Assembly (NCBI GenBank): GCA_002746155.1
Contig: NVWF01000004.1
Location: 32,953-78,711, forward strand
Length of the DNA: 45,759 bases
Source of the DNA: Gammaproteobacteria bacterium
Lineage (GTDB): Bacteria; Pseudomonadota; Gammaproteobacteria; Enterobacterales; GCA-2746155
Reading direction: 5' to 3'
In this document: positions 25,203-34,872 of the stretch, piece by piece
Numbering within the stretch: position 1 is the stretch's first letter
Layout of the letters: every line of letters starts with the position of its first letter
Made by a program: the position numbers and the translations under genes
The notes under the pieces: model-generated
Database searches by the model: none
What the model was told of the DNA's origin: nothing
Seen by the model: the letters and a program-made list of their open reading frames with translations, nothing else

Positions 25203-26225
25203 ATGGCTGAAGTAAAACGAAAAAACATGCTAGAAGCAATCCGTGACGCCATGGCAGTGAAGATGACTGAAGATGATAATGTTGTAGTATTCGGAGAAGA
25301 TGTTGGTTACTTTGGTGGTGTATTTCGTGCTACTGAAGGCTTGCAAGAACAGTTTGGTAAATCACGTGTATTTGATACCCCCATCAGCGAATTAGGCATT
25401 ATCGGCGTAGCTGTTGGCATGGGAGCTTATGGATTACGTCCAGTTCCTGAAATCCAATTTGCTGACTACATCTTACCTGCTTATGATCAAATTGCCTCAG
25501 AAGCCGCTCGTCTAAGATATCGATCCACTGGAGAATTTACTTCTCCCATTACCATTCGTACCCCCTGTGGTGGTGGTATTTACGGTGGTCAGACTCATAG
25601 TCAAAGTCCTGAAGCTTTATTTACTCATGTGGCAGGTCTTAAGACGGTTATGCCCTCAAACCCTTATGATGCTAAAGGTATGTTAATCTCAGCGATTGAA
25701 GACGATGATCCCGTTATATTTTTAGAACCTAAACGTCTCTACAATGGCCCATTTGATGGCCATCATGATAGACCTGTAACCCCTTGGTCTGATCACGATG
25801 CAAGTGAAGTTCCCGATGGACATTATACGGTACCTCTAGGCAAGGCTGCTGTAACTAGAGAAGGTGAAGACTTGACTATCCTTGCCTATGGCACCATGGT
25901 TCATGTTGCACTAGCTGCCACTGAAGAAACGGGTATTGACGCAGAGATTATCGATCTCAGGAGCCTACTACCCCTTGATGAAGAAGCTATCGAACGATCA
26001 GTGAAGAAAACCGGACGTTGTGTTGTGGTGCATGAGGCAACCCGCACTTGTGGCTTTGGTGCTGAGCTTATCAGTATTGTACAAGAGCTTTGTTTCAATC
26101 ATCTTGAAGCGCCAATTATTAGAGTCACAGGCTGGGATACTCCTTATCCCCATGCTCAGGAATGGGATTATTTTCCAGGTCCTGCTCGGCTTAGTAAAGC
26201 ACTTAAAAAAGTCATGCTAGCCTAG
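25203..26225 (+). CDS. bkdA2: Branched-chain 2-oxoacid dehydrogenase E1 beta subunit
   Basis: 340 residues. Conserved stretches include VVVFGEDVGYFGGVFRATEGL, IGVAVGMGAYGLRPVPEIQFADYI, IRTPCGGGIYGGQTHSQSPE and the C-terminal transketolase fold VVVHEATRTCGFGAEL. It forms the alpha2beta2 E1 with the preceding gene and helps bind thiamine diphosphate. Two bases separate the two genes. Confidence 0.96.
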   Translation: MAEVKRKNMLEAIRDAMAVKMTEDDNVVVFGEDVGYFGGVFRATEGLQEQFGKSRVFDTPISELGIIGVAVGMGAYGLRPVPEIQFADYILPAYDQIASEAARLRYRSTGEFTSPITIRTPCGGGIYGGQTHSQSPEALFTHVAGLKTVMPSNPYDAKGMLISAIEDDDPVIFLEPKRLYNGPFDGHHDRPVTPWSDHDASEVPDGHYTVPLGKAAVTREGEDLTILAYGTMVHVALAATEETGIDAEIIDLRSLLPLDEEAIERSVKKTGRCVVVHEATRTCGFGAELISIVQELCFNHLEAPIIRVTGWDTPYPHAQEWDYFPGPARLSKALKKVMLA

Positions 26226-26288
26226 TCCTACTAACTTATAAATAATCTAACTAACTTTTAAAAAGATATGAATAAGGAAATAAATACC

Positions 26289-27584
26289 ATGGGAAATTAT
26301 TTAATTAATGTACCGGATATTGGTGAAGGAATTGCTGAGGTAGAAATCGTTGAATGGCCTGTGAATATTGGTGATAGTATCGAAGAAGACGATATTATCT
26401 GTGTTGTTATGACAGACAAGGCTACGGTGGAGATCCCCTCTCCTGTTGACGGTGAAATCACTTGGCTTGGTTCAGAAGCTGGAGATCTGATCGCTGTTGG
26501 TGAAAAACTTGTTCGTTTGCAGGTTGAAGGCGAAGGCAATGATACTGGCGAGATAAGTGAAGCCCAGCCAAGGACTGTTGCAGATGTTGCTAAAGTAGAA
26601 GTTAAACTAGAGGCTAAAGTTGAAACTACCCAGGCTGTTACAACACCCACTATATCATCTACTCCCACAGCTGTTGCTGCAACAGTTGGTATTCCACGTC
26701 CTGAAGGTGAAAAACCAATCGCTCCACCTGCAGTTAGACAAAGAGCGCGTAATGCTGGTATTGATTTAAATTTTGTAAGGGGCACCGGCCCAGCAAATCG
26801 TATAAGCCATGAAGATCTAGACAATTTCATAGCGGGTGGTTCTTCAAAGGCTGCAGCTCCCAGCCATACAGGTATTGCTAATACTGCCATTGAACAAATC
26901 AAAGTAATCGGACTTAGACGTAAAATTGCTAAGGTAATGCAAGATACCATGCAAAGACTTCCCCACTTTACTTATGTTGAAGAAGTTGATGTGACTGAGC
27001 TTGAACTATTAAGAGCAAAACTTAATAAAAATCGTCGTGACGATCAACCAAAGTTAACAATATTACCTTTTATTATCAAAGCTTTAGAGAAGGCTATTAA
27101 AGTATATCCTGAGATGAGTTCTCGCTTTGATGACGTTGAAAATATCGTCCATCGATATGCTGCTGCCCATATTGGTATTGCAACCCAGACTGACAATGGT
27201 TTAGTTGTGCCCGTTGTAAAACATGCAGAAGCCTTGGATATCTGGCAAGCTGCGGCAGAAGTTAAACGTCTGGCAATGGCTTGTCGAGATGGATCAGTTA
27301 AAAGAGAAGAACTATCGGGTTCAACCATTACTATCACGAGTCTTGGCCCCATGGGCGGCATAGTTACCACACCGGTCATAAATGCACCAGAAGTTGCTAT
27401 AGTCGGCATCAATAAAATTACTAAACGACCTGTTTGGCAAGATGGGGCTTTTATACCCCGGGATATAATGAATTTATCGTCATCCTTTGATCATCGAATC
27501 ATTGATGGTTGGGAAGCAACTCTGTTTATACAACAAATTAAGAGTCTGCTTGAATCTCCCGCTACTCTATTTATGGATCTTTAA
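26289..27584 (+). CDS. bkdB: Branched-chain 2-oxoacid dehydrogenase E2 (dihydrolipoyl acyltransferase)
   Basis: 431 residues from the start chosen. One lipoyl domain (about 1-78) with lipoylated Lys44 in MTDKATVEI, a peripheral subunit-binding domain (APPAVRQRARNAGIDLNFVRGTG), and a C-terminal catalytic domain ending SSSFDHRIIDGWEA, with the active His near residue 402. An ATG 21 bases upstream is in frame, but AAGGA at 26274-26278 and the family start NYLINVPDIGEG favour 26289. It forms the complex core and transfers the acyl group to CoA. Confidence 0.95.
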   Translation: MGNYLINVPDIGEGIAEVEIVEWPVNIGDSIEEDDIICVVMTDKATVEIPSPVDGEITWLGSEAGDLIAVGEKLVRLQVEGEGNDTGEISEAQPRTVADVAKVEVKLEAKVETTQAVTTPTISSTPTAVAATVGIPRPEGEKPIAPPAVRQRARNAGIDLNFVRGTGPANRISHEDLDNFIAGGSSKAAAPSHTGIANTAIEQIKVIGLRRKIAKVMQDTMQRLPHFTYVEEVDVTELELLRAKLNKNRRDDQPKLTILPFIIKALEKAIKVYPEMSSRFDDVENIVHRYAAAHIGIATQTDNGLVVPVVKHAEALDIWQAAAEVKRLAMACRDGSVKREELSGSTITITSLGPMGGIVTTPVINAPEVAIVGINKITKRPVWQDGAFIPRDIMNLSSSFDHRIIDGWEATLFIQQIKSLLESPATLFMDL

Positions 27585-27585
27585 T

Positions 27586-28995
27586 ATGCAATCTCTGTCT
27601 TGTAAAGTTTTAGTTATTGGCGCAGGTCCCGGTGGTTATGTGGCAGCTATTAGAGCTGGTCAACTGGGTTTAGATACTATTATTGTTGAAGGTGAGCGTA
27701 GTGGTGGAACGTGTTTGGTTCGAGGTTGTATCCCCTCTAAGGCTTTGATCCATGCTGCAACTCGTTTCGAAGAGATTAATTCTCACAGGGGTGATGGAAA
27801 ACTTGGCATTACTGTCACTACAGCCCCAGAGCTTAATCTAGCTAAAATGATTGAATGGAAAGATTCAATTGTTGATCGTTTAAGTAGTGGTGTTGAAGGC
27901 CTGTTGAAGAAACATGGTGTTAAACAAATTAAAGGCTGGGCTAACTTTAAAAATGCCAAGACCTGTCATGTACAAACTGCTGATGGAGAAGTCTCTATTA
28001 CGGCAGAAAATGTCATTTTAGCCAATGGTTCTAAGGCAACTGAACTAGCCTTTCTGCCTTTTAGTGAAAATGTCATCTCATCAACTGAAGCCTTGGATCA
28101 GAAAGAATTACCTAAACATTTAATTATCATTGGTGCTGGTTATATTGGTTTAGAAATGGGCATTGCCTATAGGAAACTTGGTTCTGAGGTAACTTTCATT
28201 GAAGGTCTTGACCGTCTATTGCCAATTTATGATAAAGAAATGACACGCCCTATCAAAACCTGGTTAAAAAAACATGGAATTAACACCATTTATAATGCTA
28301 AAGCCCAAGGCGTAGAGGACAAGGATGGTAAGGTCACCTTGACCTATCAAAATAAGCAAGGCGAAATTCAAACCCTTCAGGGAGATAAAGTTCTAGTTAC
28401 CGTTGGACGACGACCTAATACTGAAGGTTGGGGTCTAGAAAACATGTGTATTGATATGAATGGAGCTTTTGTGAAAATCAATAATCAATGCCAAACTGCC
28501 ATGAATAATGTTTGGGCAATTGGTGATTTAGTGGGTGAGCCGATGCTTGCCCATAAAGCATCGGCACAAGGGGAAATGGTTGCAGAAATCATCTCAGGAT
28601 TAAAAAGAGAGTTTGATCCAGTCGTTATTCCGGCAGTTTGTTTCACTGAACCTGAAATTGTCAGTGTAGGCTTAACGCCTGACGAAGCAAGCGAACAAAA
28701 TATTGAAATTCTTGTGGGTAAATTCCCCTTTGCAGCAATTGGTAAAGCCCTTGCTATGGAGGCTGGTGGTGACGGCGGCTTTGTAAGGATTACTTCCCGT
28801 AAAGATAATCATTTGATAATAGGTATCCAGGCCGTAGGCGCCCATGTGGCTGAATTAAGTAATCAGTTTGCTTTAGCACTTGAGATGGGAGCTTGTCTTG
28901 AAGACTTAGCAAACACCATTCATGTACATCCGACTTTAGGTGAAGCCTCAATGGAAGCTGCCATGGCTTCCTTAGGACATGCTATTCATATGTAA
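27586..28995 (+). CDS. lpdV: Dihydrolipoyl dehydrogenase (E3)
   Basis: 469 residues from ATG 27586, one base after the E2 stop. FAD site VIGAGPGGYVAAIRAGQLG; redox disulfide Cys43-Cys48 in GGTCLVRGCIPSKAL, where the usual N-V/I after CL is V-R, an uncommon but tolerated change; NAD site IIGAGYIGLEMG; base His in HVHPTLGEA. It reoxidises the lipoyl group. A longer upstream frame overlaps E2 and is not credible. Last gene of the operon, facing ilvE. Confidence 0.95.
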   Translation: MQSLSCKVLVIGAGPGGYVAAIRAGQLGLDTIIVEGERSGGTCLVRGCIPSKALIHAATRFEEINSHRGDGKLGITVTTAPELNLAKMIEWKDSIVDRLSSGVEGLLKKHGVKQIKGWANFKNAKTCHVQTADGEVSITAENVILANGSKATELAFLPFSENVISSTEALDQKELPKHLIIIGAGYIGLEMGIAYRKLGSEVTFIEGLDRLLPIYDKEMTRPIKTWLKKHGINTIYNAKAQGVEDKDGKVTLTYQNKQGEIQTLQGDKVLVTVGRRPNTEGWGLENMCIDMNGAFVKINNQCQTAMNNVWAIGDLVGEPMLAHKASAQGEMVAEIISGLKREFDPVVIPAVCFTEPEIVSVGLTPDEASEQNIEILVGKFPFAAIGKALAMEAGGDGGFVRITSRKDNHLIIGIQAVGAHVAELSNQFALALEMGACLEDLANTIHVHPTLGEASMEAAMASLGHAIHM

Positions 28996-29039
28996 TTGAG
29001 TTTTTAATTGGGGTTGTAATTAAGAATGAGTGTCTAATC

Positions 29040-30113
29040 CTAGCTTTTTAGTAACTGTGTCCAACCGAAAGCGTCTTCTACCGTACCGTATTGAATGCCT
29101 GTTAGCTGATCATATAAATGCTTGGACACAGGTCCAGATTTATTACCATTAACTTCATACACTTTGCCCTTAAGGCAAAGTTTGCCAACAGGTGAAATGA
29201 CCGCAGCTGTACCGCAACCGAAGACTTCCGTTATCTTTCCAGAGGCTATATCACTTAAGATTTGATGAATATCTAACTGTTCTTCTGTCATGTCATAGCC
29301 AAGAGTCGGCGCAAGTTTTAAGATAGAATCACGAGTAATACCTCGTAAGATACTGCCACTAAGTGATGGCGTGACTATTCGACTACCTTCATAAACAAAG
29401 CAGATATTCATAGCGCCAACTTCTTCTACATAACGTCCTTCAATAGCGTCTAACCAAAGTACCTGTGTATACCCTTTCTTAGCGACTTCTTCAGATATAA
29501 ATAAGCTTGCTGCATAGTTACCACCGGTTTTAGCTTCGCCTACTCCACCCACAACAGCACGGCGATAGGTGTCGGCGATATAAACAGAGATTGGATTAAA
29601 ACCACCAGCGAAATATGGACCAGCAGGCATGGTTAGAATGAAGTGTTTATACTGTGCAGCTGCTCCTAATCCAATTTTGGATGAAGTTGCAATCATGGTT
29701 GGTCGTATATAAAGAGAAGAGCCATTGGCAGTTTTAGGTACCCAATTCTTATCAAGATTGATCAATTTATGCATAGCTTCCAGATGTTGGTTGACATCAA
29801 CTGCTGGCATGACCATACGTTTAGCTGATAAATTAAAGCGCTCGCAATTAGCCTCAGGACGAAATAAGTTTATTTGACCATCAGCTCTATGATAAGCCTT
29901 TAGCCCTTCAAATATTTCCTGACCGTAATGTAAAACTGCCGCCGTAGGATCTAGGCTTAAATTATGATAAGGATTAATTTCAGCATCGTGCCAACCCTGC
30001 TTCTGATCATAATCTTGAGTGAACATATGGTCTGAAAAGACAGTACCAAAGCCATATTCTTTTGGACAAGAACCTCGTTTACTTTCTTCAAGTGATGTTA
30101 TTTTGATGCTCAT
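29040..30113 (-). CDS. ilvE: Branched-chain amino acid aminotransferase
   Basis: 357 residues of the fold-type IV class, group with the longer BCAT sequences. The pyridoxal phosphate lysine is Lys195 in GGVGEAKTGGNYAASL, followed by QVLWLDAIEGRYVEEVGAMN and FGCGTAAVISPVG. It interconverts Leu, Ile, Val and their 2-oxo acids. Converging on the E1-E3 operon, it would supply its substrates for breakdown, although the gene can also serve synthesis. No frame damage. Confidence 0.95.
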   Translation of the reverse strand: MSIKITSLEESKRGSCPKEYGFGTVFSDHMFTQDYDQKQGWHDAEINPYHNLSLDPTAAVLHYGQEIFEGLKAYHRADGQINLFRPEANCERFNLSAKRMVMPAVDVNQHLEAMHKLINLDKNWVPKTANGSSLYIRPTMIATSSKIGLGAAAQYKHFILTMPAGPYFAGGFNPISVYIADTYRRAVVGGVGEAKTGGNYAASLFISEEVAKKGYTQVLWLDAIEGRYVEEVGAMNICFVYEGSRIVTPSLSGSILRGITRDSILKLAPTLGYDMTEEQLDIHQILSDIASGKITEVFGCGTAAVISPVGKLCLKGKVYEVNGNKSGPVSKHLYDQLTGIQYGTVEDAFGWTQLLKS

Positions 30114-30220
30114 AATTCTCTAGGTCTTTTAAGATGCTATGTAAGATAAAAGTTAATATGGAATTTAATCAGCCATTATAGTTTAGGCAGAGCAACACAA
30201 CAATAAAACAATCAATATAA

Positions 30221-30715
30221 TCAGTAATTTTTCAGTGAATTATGTCTCGGGAAGGCCCATTTTATCTGTTCACTGGTAAAGCCACGCTGTGAAAGGAATC
30301 GATAGCGTTTATTTATTTCATTTTGACCGGAAGGAGATACAGAATACTTCTTTTCTAACGCTTTCAAAGCCAAATCAGACCAATTAATATTCTGTGACAT
30401 ACAAGTTTGAATTATTTCGTCAGCAAGGCCTTTATTTCTTAATTCCATGGTTATCTTAACTGGGCCATGGCACTTAGCAATACGACTTCGTAATAACATT
30501 TTTGAATAACGCTGATCGGATTGCCAATCATTTTCTTTAAACTCATCTAGGTTCGCATAGATAAGCTCTGAATCAAAGTCGCGCAGTTTCATTTTTTGAT
30601 ATAACTCAAGTCTAGAATGCTCACGACGAGCCAGTAGACCCATCATGGACTTCCTCAATTTGCTTCTCAATTCACTTTGCAGTTTGCTTTTCAATAGGGT
30701 TTCAATATCAGTCAT
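30221..30715 (-). CDS. recX: RecA regulator RecX
   Basis: 164 residues with the RecX three-helix repeats: LLARREHSRLELYQKMKLRDFDSELIYANLDEFKENDWQSDQRYSKMLLRSR, then IAKCHGPVKITMELRNKGL and RFLSQRGFTSEQIKWAF. It binds RecA filaments and limits their extension. It follows recA by 67 bases and is probably cotranscribed. Confidence 0.95.
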   Translation of the reverse strand: MTDIETLLKSKLQSELRSKLRKSMMGLLARREHSRLELYQKMKLRDFDSELIYANLDEFKENDWQSDQRYSKMLLRSRIAKCHGPVKITMELRNKGLADEIIQTCMSQNINWSDLALKALEKKYSVSPSGQNEINKRYRFLSQRGFTSEQIKWAFPRHNSLKNY

Positions 30716-30782
30716 GGCTTACTACTAAGTTGATAGTTGCGCTAGCAATACAAAGCAGTACAGAAGGCTCTAACTTACCTTG

Positions 30783-31826
30783 TTAAGCCTTAACTTTTTC
30801 TAAAATCGGGCCCTTGTTATCTTTTGTATCAGGCTTGGCTAATAATTCTTCTCTTATTCGTTGCTCTATTTCATTAGAGATATCAGGGTTTTCTTTAAAA
30901 TGTTTAATGACATTCATCTTACCCTGACCGATGCGATCACCCTTGTAGCTGTACCAGGCACCTGCCTTATCAACAAAACCAAGCTTAACACCCAAATCAA
31001 TAATTTCACCTTCAACACTTGTTCCTTCACCATAAAGGATTTGGAATTCAGCTTGTTTAAAAGGAGGGGCTACCTTATTCTTTACAACCTTAACTCTAGT
31101 CTCATTACCAACAATCTCATCGCCCTGTTTTACAGCACCGATACGTCTGATATCCAGTCTAACGGAAGCGTAAAATTTCAAAGCATTACCACCGGTAGTG
31201 GTTTCAGGGTTACCAAACATCACACCAATTTTCATGCGCAACTGATTGATAAAAATAACTAAACAATTTGAACGTTTAATGTTTCCGGTTATTTTTCTCA
31301 AGGCTTGAGACATTAAACGAGCTTGCAGTCCCATGTGTGAATCACCCATATCACCTTCAATTTCGGCCTTAGGTGTTAAAGCAGCAACCGAGTCAATAAC
31401 AATGATATCCACTGCACCTGAACGTACTAACATATCCGTAATTTCTAGGGCTTGTTCACCAGTATCAGGTTGAGAAACCAATAGCTCGTCTATGTTAATA
31501 CCAAGTTTTTCAGCATAGCTTGGATCAAGGGCATGCTCAGCGTCAACAAAGGCAGCCGTGCCACCATTAGCCATGCAGCTAGATATAGCTTGTAGTGCCA
31601 TGGTTGTCTTACCCGAAGACTCAGGACCATATATTTCCACAACGCGACCCTTTGGAAGTCCGCCTATTCCGAGGGCAATATCAAGTCCCAATGAACCGGT
31701 TGATATGACATCGATACCTCGAGAAAGAGCGTCTGTATCACCCATTCTCATCACTGACCCTTTACCAAACTGACGATCAATTTGACTGAGAGCGGCTTCT
31801 AGTGCTTTATTCTTGTTGTTGTCCAT
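30783..31826 (-). CDS. recA: Recombinase RecA
   Basis: 347 residues. Walker A is GPESSGKTT (67-75), the L1/L2 loop regions include [19 protein letters not shown] and [30 protein letters not shown]. It forms ATP-dependent filaments on single-stranded DNA for recombination and SOS induction. A canonical CTGT-N8-ACAG LexA box is not found upstream; an AGGTTA-N8-TAACCT palindrome at 31932-31951 has the same shape. AGGAG-like TTGGAG precedes ATG. Confidence 0.98.
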   Translation of the reverse strand: MDNNKNKALEAALSQIDRQFGKGSVMRMGDTDALSRGIDVISTGSLGLDIALGIGGLPKGRVVEIYGPESSGKTTMALQAISSCMANGGTAAFVDAEHALDPSYAEKLGINIDELLVSQPDTGEQALEITDMLVRSGAVDIIVIDSVAALTPKAEIEGDMGDSHMGLQARLMSQALRKITGNIKRSNCLVIFINQLRMKIGVMFGNPETTTGGNALKFYASVRLDIRRIGAVKQGDEIVGNETRVKVVKNKVAPPFKQAEFQILYGEGTSVEGEIIDLGVKLGFVDKAGAWYSYKGDRIGQGKMNVIKHFKENPDISNEIEQRIREELLAKPDTKDNKGPILEKVKA

Positions 31827-31931
31827 GGGATTTAGTCTCCAAAATTTTTAAATTATTCGATGGTTATAATTACAAGTCTAGTCTTGCAAAATTGTGTGAA
31901 AGCCTGAAGTGATTTTGTCTGAAATAAAAGT

Positions 31932-31951
31932 AGGTTATTTGATACTAACCT
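31932..31951. promoter_or_regulatory. AGGTTA-N8-TAACCT palindrome upstream of recA
   Basis: Perfect 6-base arms around 8 bases, the geometry of a LexA box though with a different sequence from the E. coli one. It lies 105 bases before the recA start and after pncC. Role as an SOS operator is a hypothesis. Confidence 0.35.
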
Positions 31952-32027
31952 TGCAGTCCCATTCAGTATTAAAAATCAAAGTGCTCGCTAATTGCGAATA
32001 AATCATATACTACTTGCATGAGTAGTA

Positions 32028-32516
32028 TCAAGCGTTTTTAACAATATATTTTATAACACCCTTAATGGCTGCCCTGGCAGCTTGATATCGAATAGAATCT
32101 CGATCACCATCAAAATAATAACATTGGGTTTCTGTTTCATAGTGCTTACCTGCCCAAGAAATCCAAACCATCCCAACGGGTTTTTCTTTTGTTCCACCAC
32201 CGGGCCCAGCCACGCCACTTATGGCTATAGACACTTTAGAGTTACTCTTATTAATCGCTCCTTCAGCCATCTCAATTACCGTAGGTTGACTCACGGCACC
32301 TGAGCTTTCTAAGGTGGATTTTGTGACGCCTAGCATCAGCTGTTTAGCGGCATTAGTGTAGCTAATAAAGGCGCAGTCGAACCAGTCAGATGAACCTGAT
32401 TTATCGGTAAATAACTTAGCAATTAAGCCCCCCGTACAAGATTCAGCAGTGCAAATTGATAAGCGTCTCTTGATAAGTTGTGTACTTAGCTGATTTATTT
32501 CTAGTTCTAAATTCAT
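32028..32516 (-). CDS. pncC: Nicotinamide-nucleotide amidase (CinA C-terminal type)
   Basis: 162 residues, a single CinA C-terminal domain. Signature features: TAESCTGGLIAKLFTDKSGSSDWF, FISYTNAAKQLMLGV, AVSQPTVIEMAEGA, and AISGVAGPGGGTKEKPVG. It deamidates NMN to NaMN for NAD salvage and is normally near recA. The N-terminal molybdopterin-like CinA domain is absent, as in E. coli PncC. The first two codons and the upstream DNA are repeated at 35164-35340. Confidence 0.94.
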   Translation of the reverse strand: MNLELEINQLSTQLIKRRLSICTAESCTGGLIAKLFTDKSGSSDWFDCAFISYTNAAKQLMLGVTKSTLESSGAVSQPTVIEMAEGAINKSNSKVSIAISGVAGPGGGTKEKPVGMVWISWAGKHYETETQCYYFDGDRDSIRYQAARAAIKGVIKYIVKNA

Positions 32517-32687
32517 GATTTTTTACCCGACATTCACTCATTATTTGTTCAATTAATCTACAATAATTCACTAGCTAAGGTTAAATATTAGTGGTAAATT
32601 CTAACCAACTTAATGCTCAATTTAATCTGATGAATTAATCTAGCGATTATACTCATTAACCAATGAAAACATAGCATCATTTTCAAA
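32511..32687. repeat. Direct repeat R1, copy 1 (matches 35164-35340)
   Basis: 177 bases, no gaps, about 9 differences from the second copy. It starts inside the first two codons of pncC and covers its upstream region. The second copy precedes the intact MBL gene. Confidence 0.95.
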
Positions 32688-32693
32688 CAGTCC

Positions 32694-32988
32694 CGAACCC
32701 GTGCGGTACCAATTTTTACCAGATTATCGCGAAAAGCCCTTTCTTTAGGTGGGGGAGAAGTCAATCATATTTTATCTTTCTATGACTATCGAGACGTCAC
32801 CATCACCCCTACTACTAACTACTTTTGATAAAGAAATGGCTATTCAATGTTATCCCCATGAGATGCTGCACTTTGAAATGGAGCCTGCCCTTACTGATGA
32901 TACCTTGATATACCTTCCCAAAGAGGAAAATTTATTCTCCGGAGACATTGTATTTATCAAAAGAACGCCAGTTCTTTGAGTAGGAACC
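32694..32988 (+). pseudogene. Dead copy of the MBL-fold hydrolase
   Basis: Short segments match the intact gene at 35387-36445: a start-side piece ending CCAATTTTTAC, GGGGAGAA, TATGACTATCGAGA, the coding stretch for PHEMLHFEMEPALTDDTLIYLPKEE and LFSGDIVFIKRTPVL, ending at TGA where the intact copy has Trp. Most of the metal-binding half is deleted. It follows R1 in the same order as the intact copy. Confidence 0.85.
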
Positions 32989-32992
32989 GTAA

Positions 32993-33075
32993 AAATACTA
33001 TGTTGTTTCTTTCTTATTTTTGGTCAACAATAACCTCTAGTAAGCAGATTTACTGTTCGAAATACATTGAAAATT
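32993..33075. repeat. Direct repeat R2a, copy 1 (matches 34873-34952)
   Basis: About 80 bases with small indels, including AATAACCTCTA and AAGCAGATTT in both copies. It follows the dead MBL gene; the partner follows the FkbM gene. Confidence 0.8.
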
Positions 33076-33104
33076 AACATTTTGAGAAGTAATGTGTGAT
33101 ATTT

Positions 33105-33140
33105 GTTCATCTTTTTACTAATTTTAGAAAAAAGATGAAC
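33105..33140. repeat. Stem-loop inside the copy-1 insertion
   Basis: GTTCATCTTTTT (33105-33116) and AAAAAGATGAAC (33129-33140) are perfect arms with a 12-base loop. It lies in a stretch of about 170 bases that separates R2a from R2b in this copy only. No T-run follows. Confidence 0.5.
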
Positions 33141-33246
33141 TTAACCCTGCCAGGAATTAGTATTGGATGGTTATGTCATTAATAACCCTGACTGTTCTCA
33201 AGCAAACAAGCCACCAAGTGGTTGTGCTCTATCCTCGGGTAACAAT

Positions 33247-33313
33247 GAAAATTCAGGTTCAATTCCTATCTGAGCAGTTTTCTGTCTTTTAAGGTAAGAA
33301 AGTATCTTCTTAA
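33247..33313. repeat. Direct repeat R2b, copy 1 (matches 34946-35008)
   Basis: Continuation of R2 after an insertion; shares GAAAATTCAGGTT, ATTCCTATCTGAGC and AAGTAAGAAAGT-like stretches with the second copy. Between here and the FkbM start (33314-33499) I see only AT-rich DNA. Confidence 0.75.
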
Positions 33314-33499
33314 TCACTAATTTTTATGCTCAATTAGTTGCACAATACAATTCGACCAGTAGCCAGTATACTTTATAGATAAATCCATTGACTGAGGATA
33401 TATAAGCATTTAATAAACATAAAATATTTTTATATTAACAAGTCATATTTGTTAATATAGATAAATATCAAAAATTACCAATAAACAGTAGTTAGCTAA

Positions 33500-34666
33500 A
33501 TGGATAAAAAAATAGATATTAATTATTTTGGTACTTTTTTAACTGAAGATCTTTTGCCACAAATTGAAGGTAAAGTTTATTTGTTTGGTGCAGGTGAAGT
33601 TAGTCAAGCATTTGCAAAAAAACTTGAACGAATAACTGACACGCCTATTTCAGGTTTCCTAACAACCTACCCATCCTATAAGATAAATATAGGAAGAGTA
33701 AATAATTATAAAGATCATTGGACAGCAATAAACCAACCTAATATAACGATTATAGTTATCAATCAATTTGCACGAGAAATTATAAACCTACTTCGCTTAA
33801 TGAATATAAAAGCTAGAATAATTAATGCTATTCATCTTATCTTTCCTTTTGCCCATCTACTTTCACAGAATAATGAAACAGCTATTCTAAAACGAGCTGA
33901 TGCTATTGAAATAGCATTGACAAGTCATCGCTCAAAACATTTGTATCGAGAACTCATTAGATGTCGTACATCAAAGGTAATTAAACAGAGTATTCAAGAA
34001 ACCTATGAAAACTTTTATCTTCTAATGAACGAATATTATGGTTTAGGAGATAATTACTGTAGTCAGCATTATTTTGAACACCATGAGTTAGAAAAGCTTC
34101 AAACCATAGTCGAAGGTGGTGTTTGTTTTGGTGATATATCTAGAAAACTACTTCCTCTTCTTTCTTCAAAAGGTCAACTCCACGCTTTTGAACCAGGATT
34201 TAATGAAATAATAACGCAAACTAATGATAAGCCTTTGCATAGAATCATAAAAAATCCTAAATACCAAAATCAATTTAAGATTAATGTACAAGCTTTATGG
34301 CATAAAACTGAATCTTTATTCTTTAGTAATGATCGTAATTTTACTCGGAGACATATATCAAATAGTGGCACTAAAATAGATGCCATATCTCTTGATGAAT
34401 ATTCTAAAAAAGTGAATCTCAATAGTTTAGATTTAATTAAGCTTGATATAGAAGGTGCTGAACCAAATTTTATTGAAGGGGCTATTTGTACAATTAAGCG
34501 CTTCAGACCATCACTATCTATTAGTATCTATCATAATAATGATCAAATCGTAAAAATACCTGAAATGCTCATTAAAGAACTTGAAGACTATCGTTTTGAG
34601 ATTGGTCATCATAGTAATAGCCCTTGGCTAGAAACAGTCCTTTATGCAGTGCCTGAAAAGAGTTAA
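33500..34666 (+). CDS. FkbM-family methyltransferase
   Basis: 388 residues. The N-terminal part (about 1-125) contains VYLFGAGEVSQAFAKKL, a Rossmann-type nucleotide or sugar binding start. The C-terminal FkbM domain (about 205-385) has GGVCFGDISRKLLPLL (a drift from the usual DVGA), HAFEPG, ISLDEYSKK, DLIKLDIEGAEPNFIEGA and HHSNSPWLETVLYA. FkbM proteins O-methylate sugars and other small molecules. Codon use is strongly AT-rich. Direct repeats R2 flank the gene, and an aminotransferase relic lies next to it, so it is likely part of a lost glycan cluster. Target is unknown. Confidence 0.85.
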   Translation: MDKKIDINYFGTFLTEDLLPQIEGKVYLFGAGEVSQAFAKKLERITDTPISGFLTTYPSYKINIGRVNNYKDHWTAINQPNITIIVINQFAREIINLLRLMNIKARIINAIHLIFPFAHLLSQNNETAILKRADAIEIALTSHRSKHLYRELIRCRTSKVIKQSIQETYENFYLLMNEYYGLGDNYCSQHYFEHHELEKLQTIVEGGVCFGDISRKLLPLLSSKGQLHAFEPGFNEIITQTNDKPLHRIIKNPKYQNQFKINVQALWHKTESLFFSNDRNFTRRHISNSGTKIDAISLDEYSKKVNLNSLDLIKLDIEGAEPNFIEGAICTIKRFRPSLSISIYHNNDQIVKIPEMLIKELEDYRFEIGHHSNSPWLETVLYAVPEKS

Positions 34667-34685
34667 TTACTTTCTACTGATTAAC

Positions 34686-34859
34686 TCAGCACTGATATCT
34701 ATACCCATCATCAATTTGTTGCTCACTCATTTGAGTAAATAACGGAATACTAATCGCTTCACTCTAGTACTTTTCTGCAGCTGGATAATTGCCATATTTA
34801 AAGCCCAAAGTGACTTGCTAATAATTCCAAGCACCATGTGACTTTTCAGTTAACAGTGG
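34686..34859 (-). pseudogene. Relic of DegT/DnrJ aminotransferase (PseC-like C-terminus)
   Basis: On the minus strand one frame encodes LGFKYGNYPAAEKY, stop, SEAISIPLFTQMSEQQIDDG, the C-terminal signature of sugar aminotransferases such as PseC. Two TAG codons break it and only about 57 codons survive. It converges on the FkbM gene. Confidence 0.75.
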
Positions 34860-34872
34860 CGTAAAAGTAGAA

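Noticed and set aside
26297..26950. 217-codon frame antisense to the E2 gene
   Set aside because: It mirrors the codon pattern of the lipoyl and linker region; no ribosome site and low-complexity composition.
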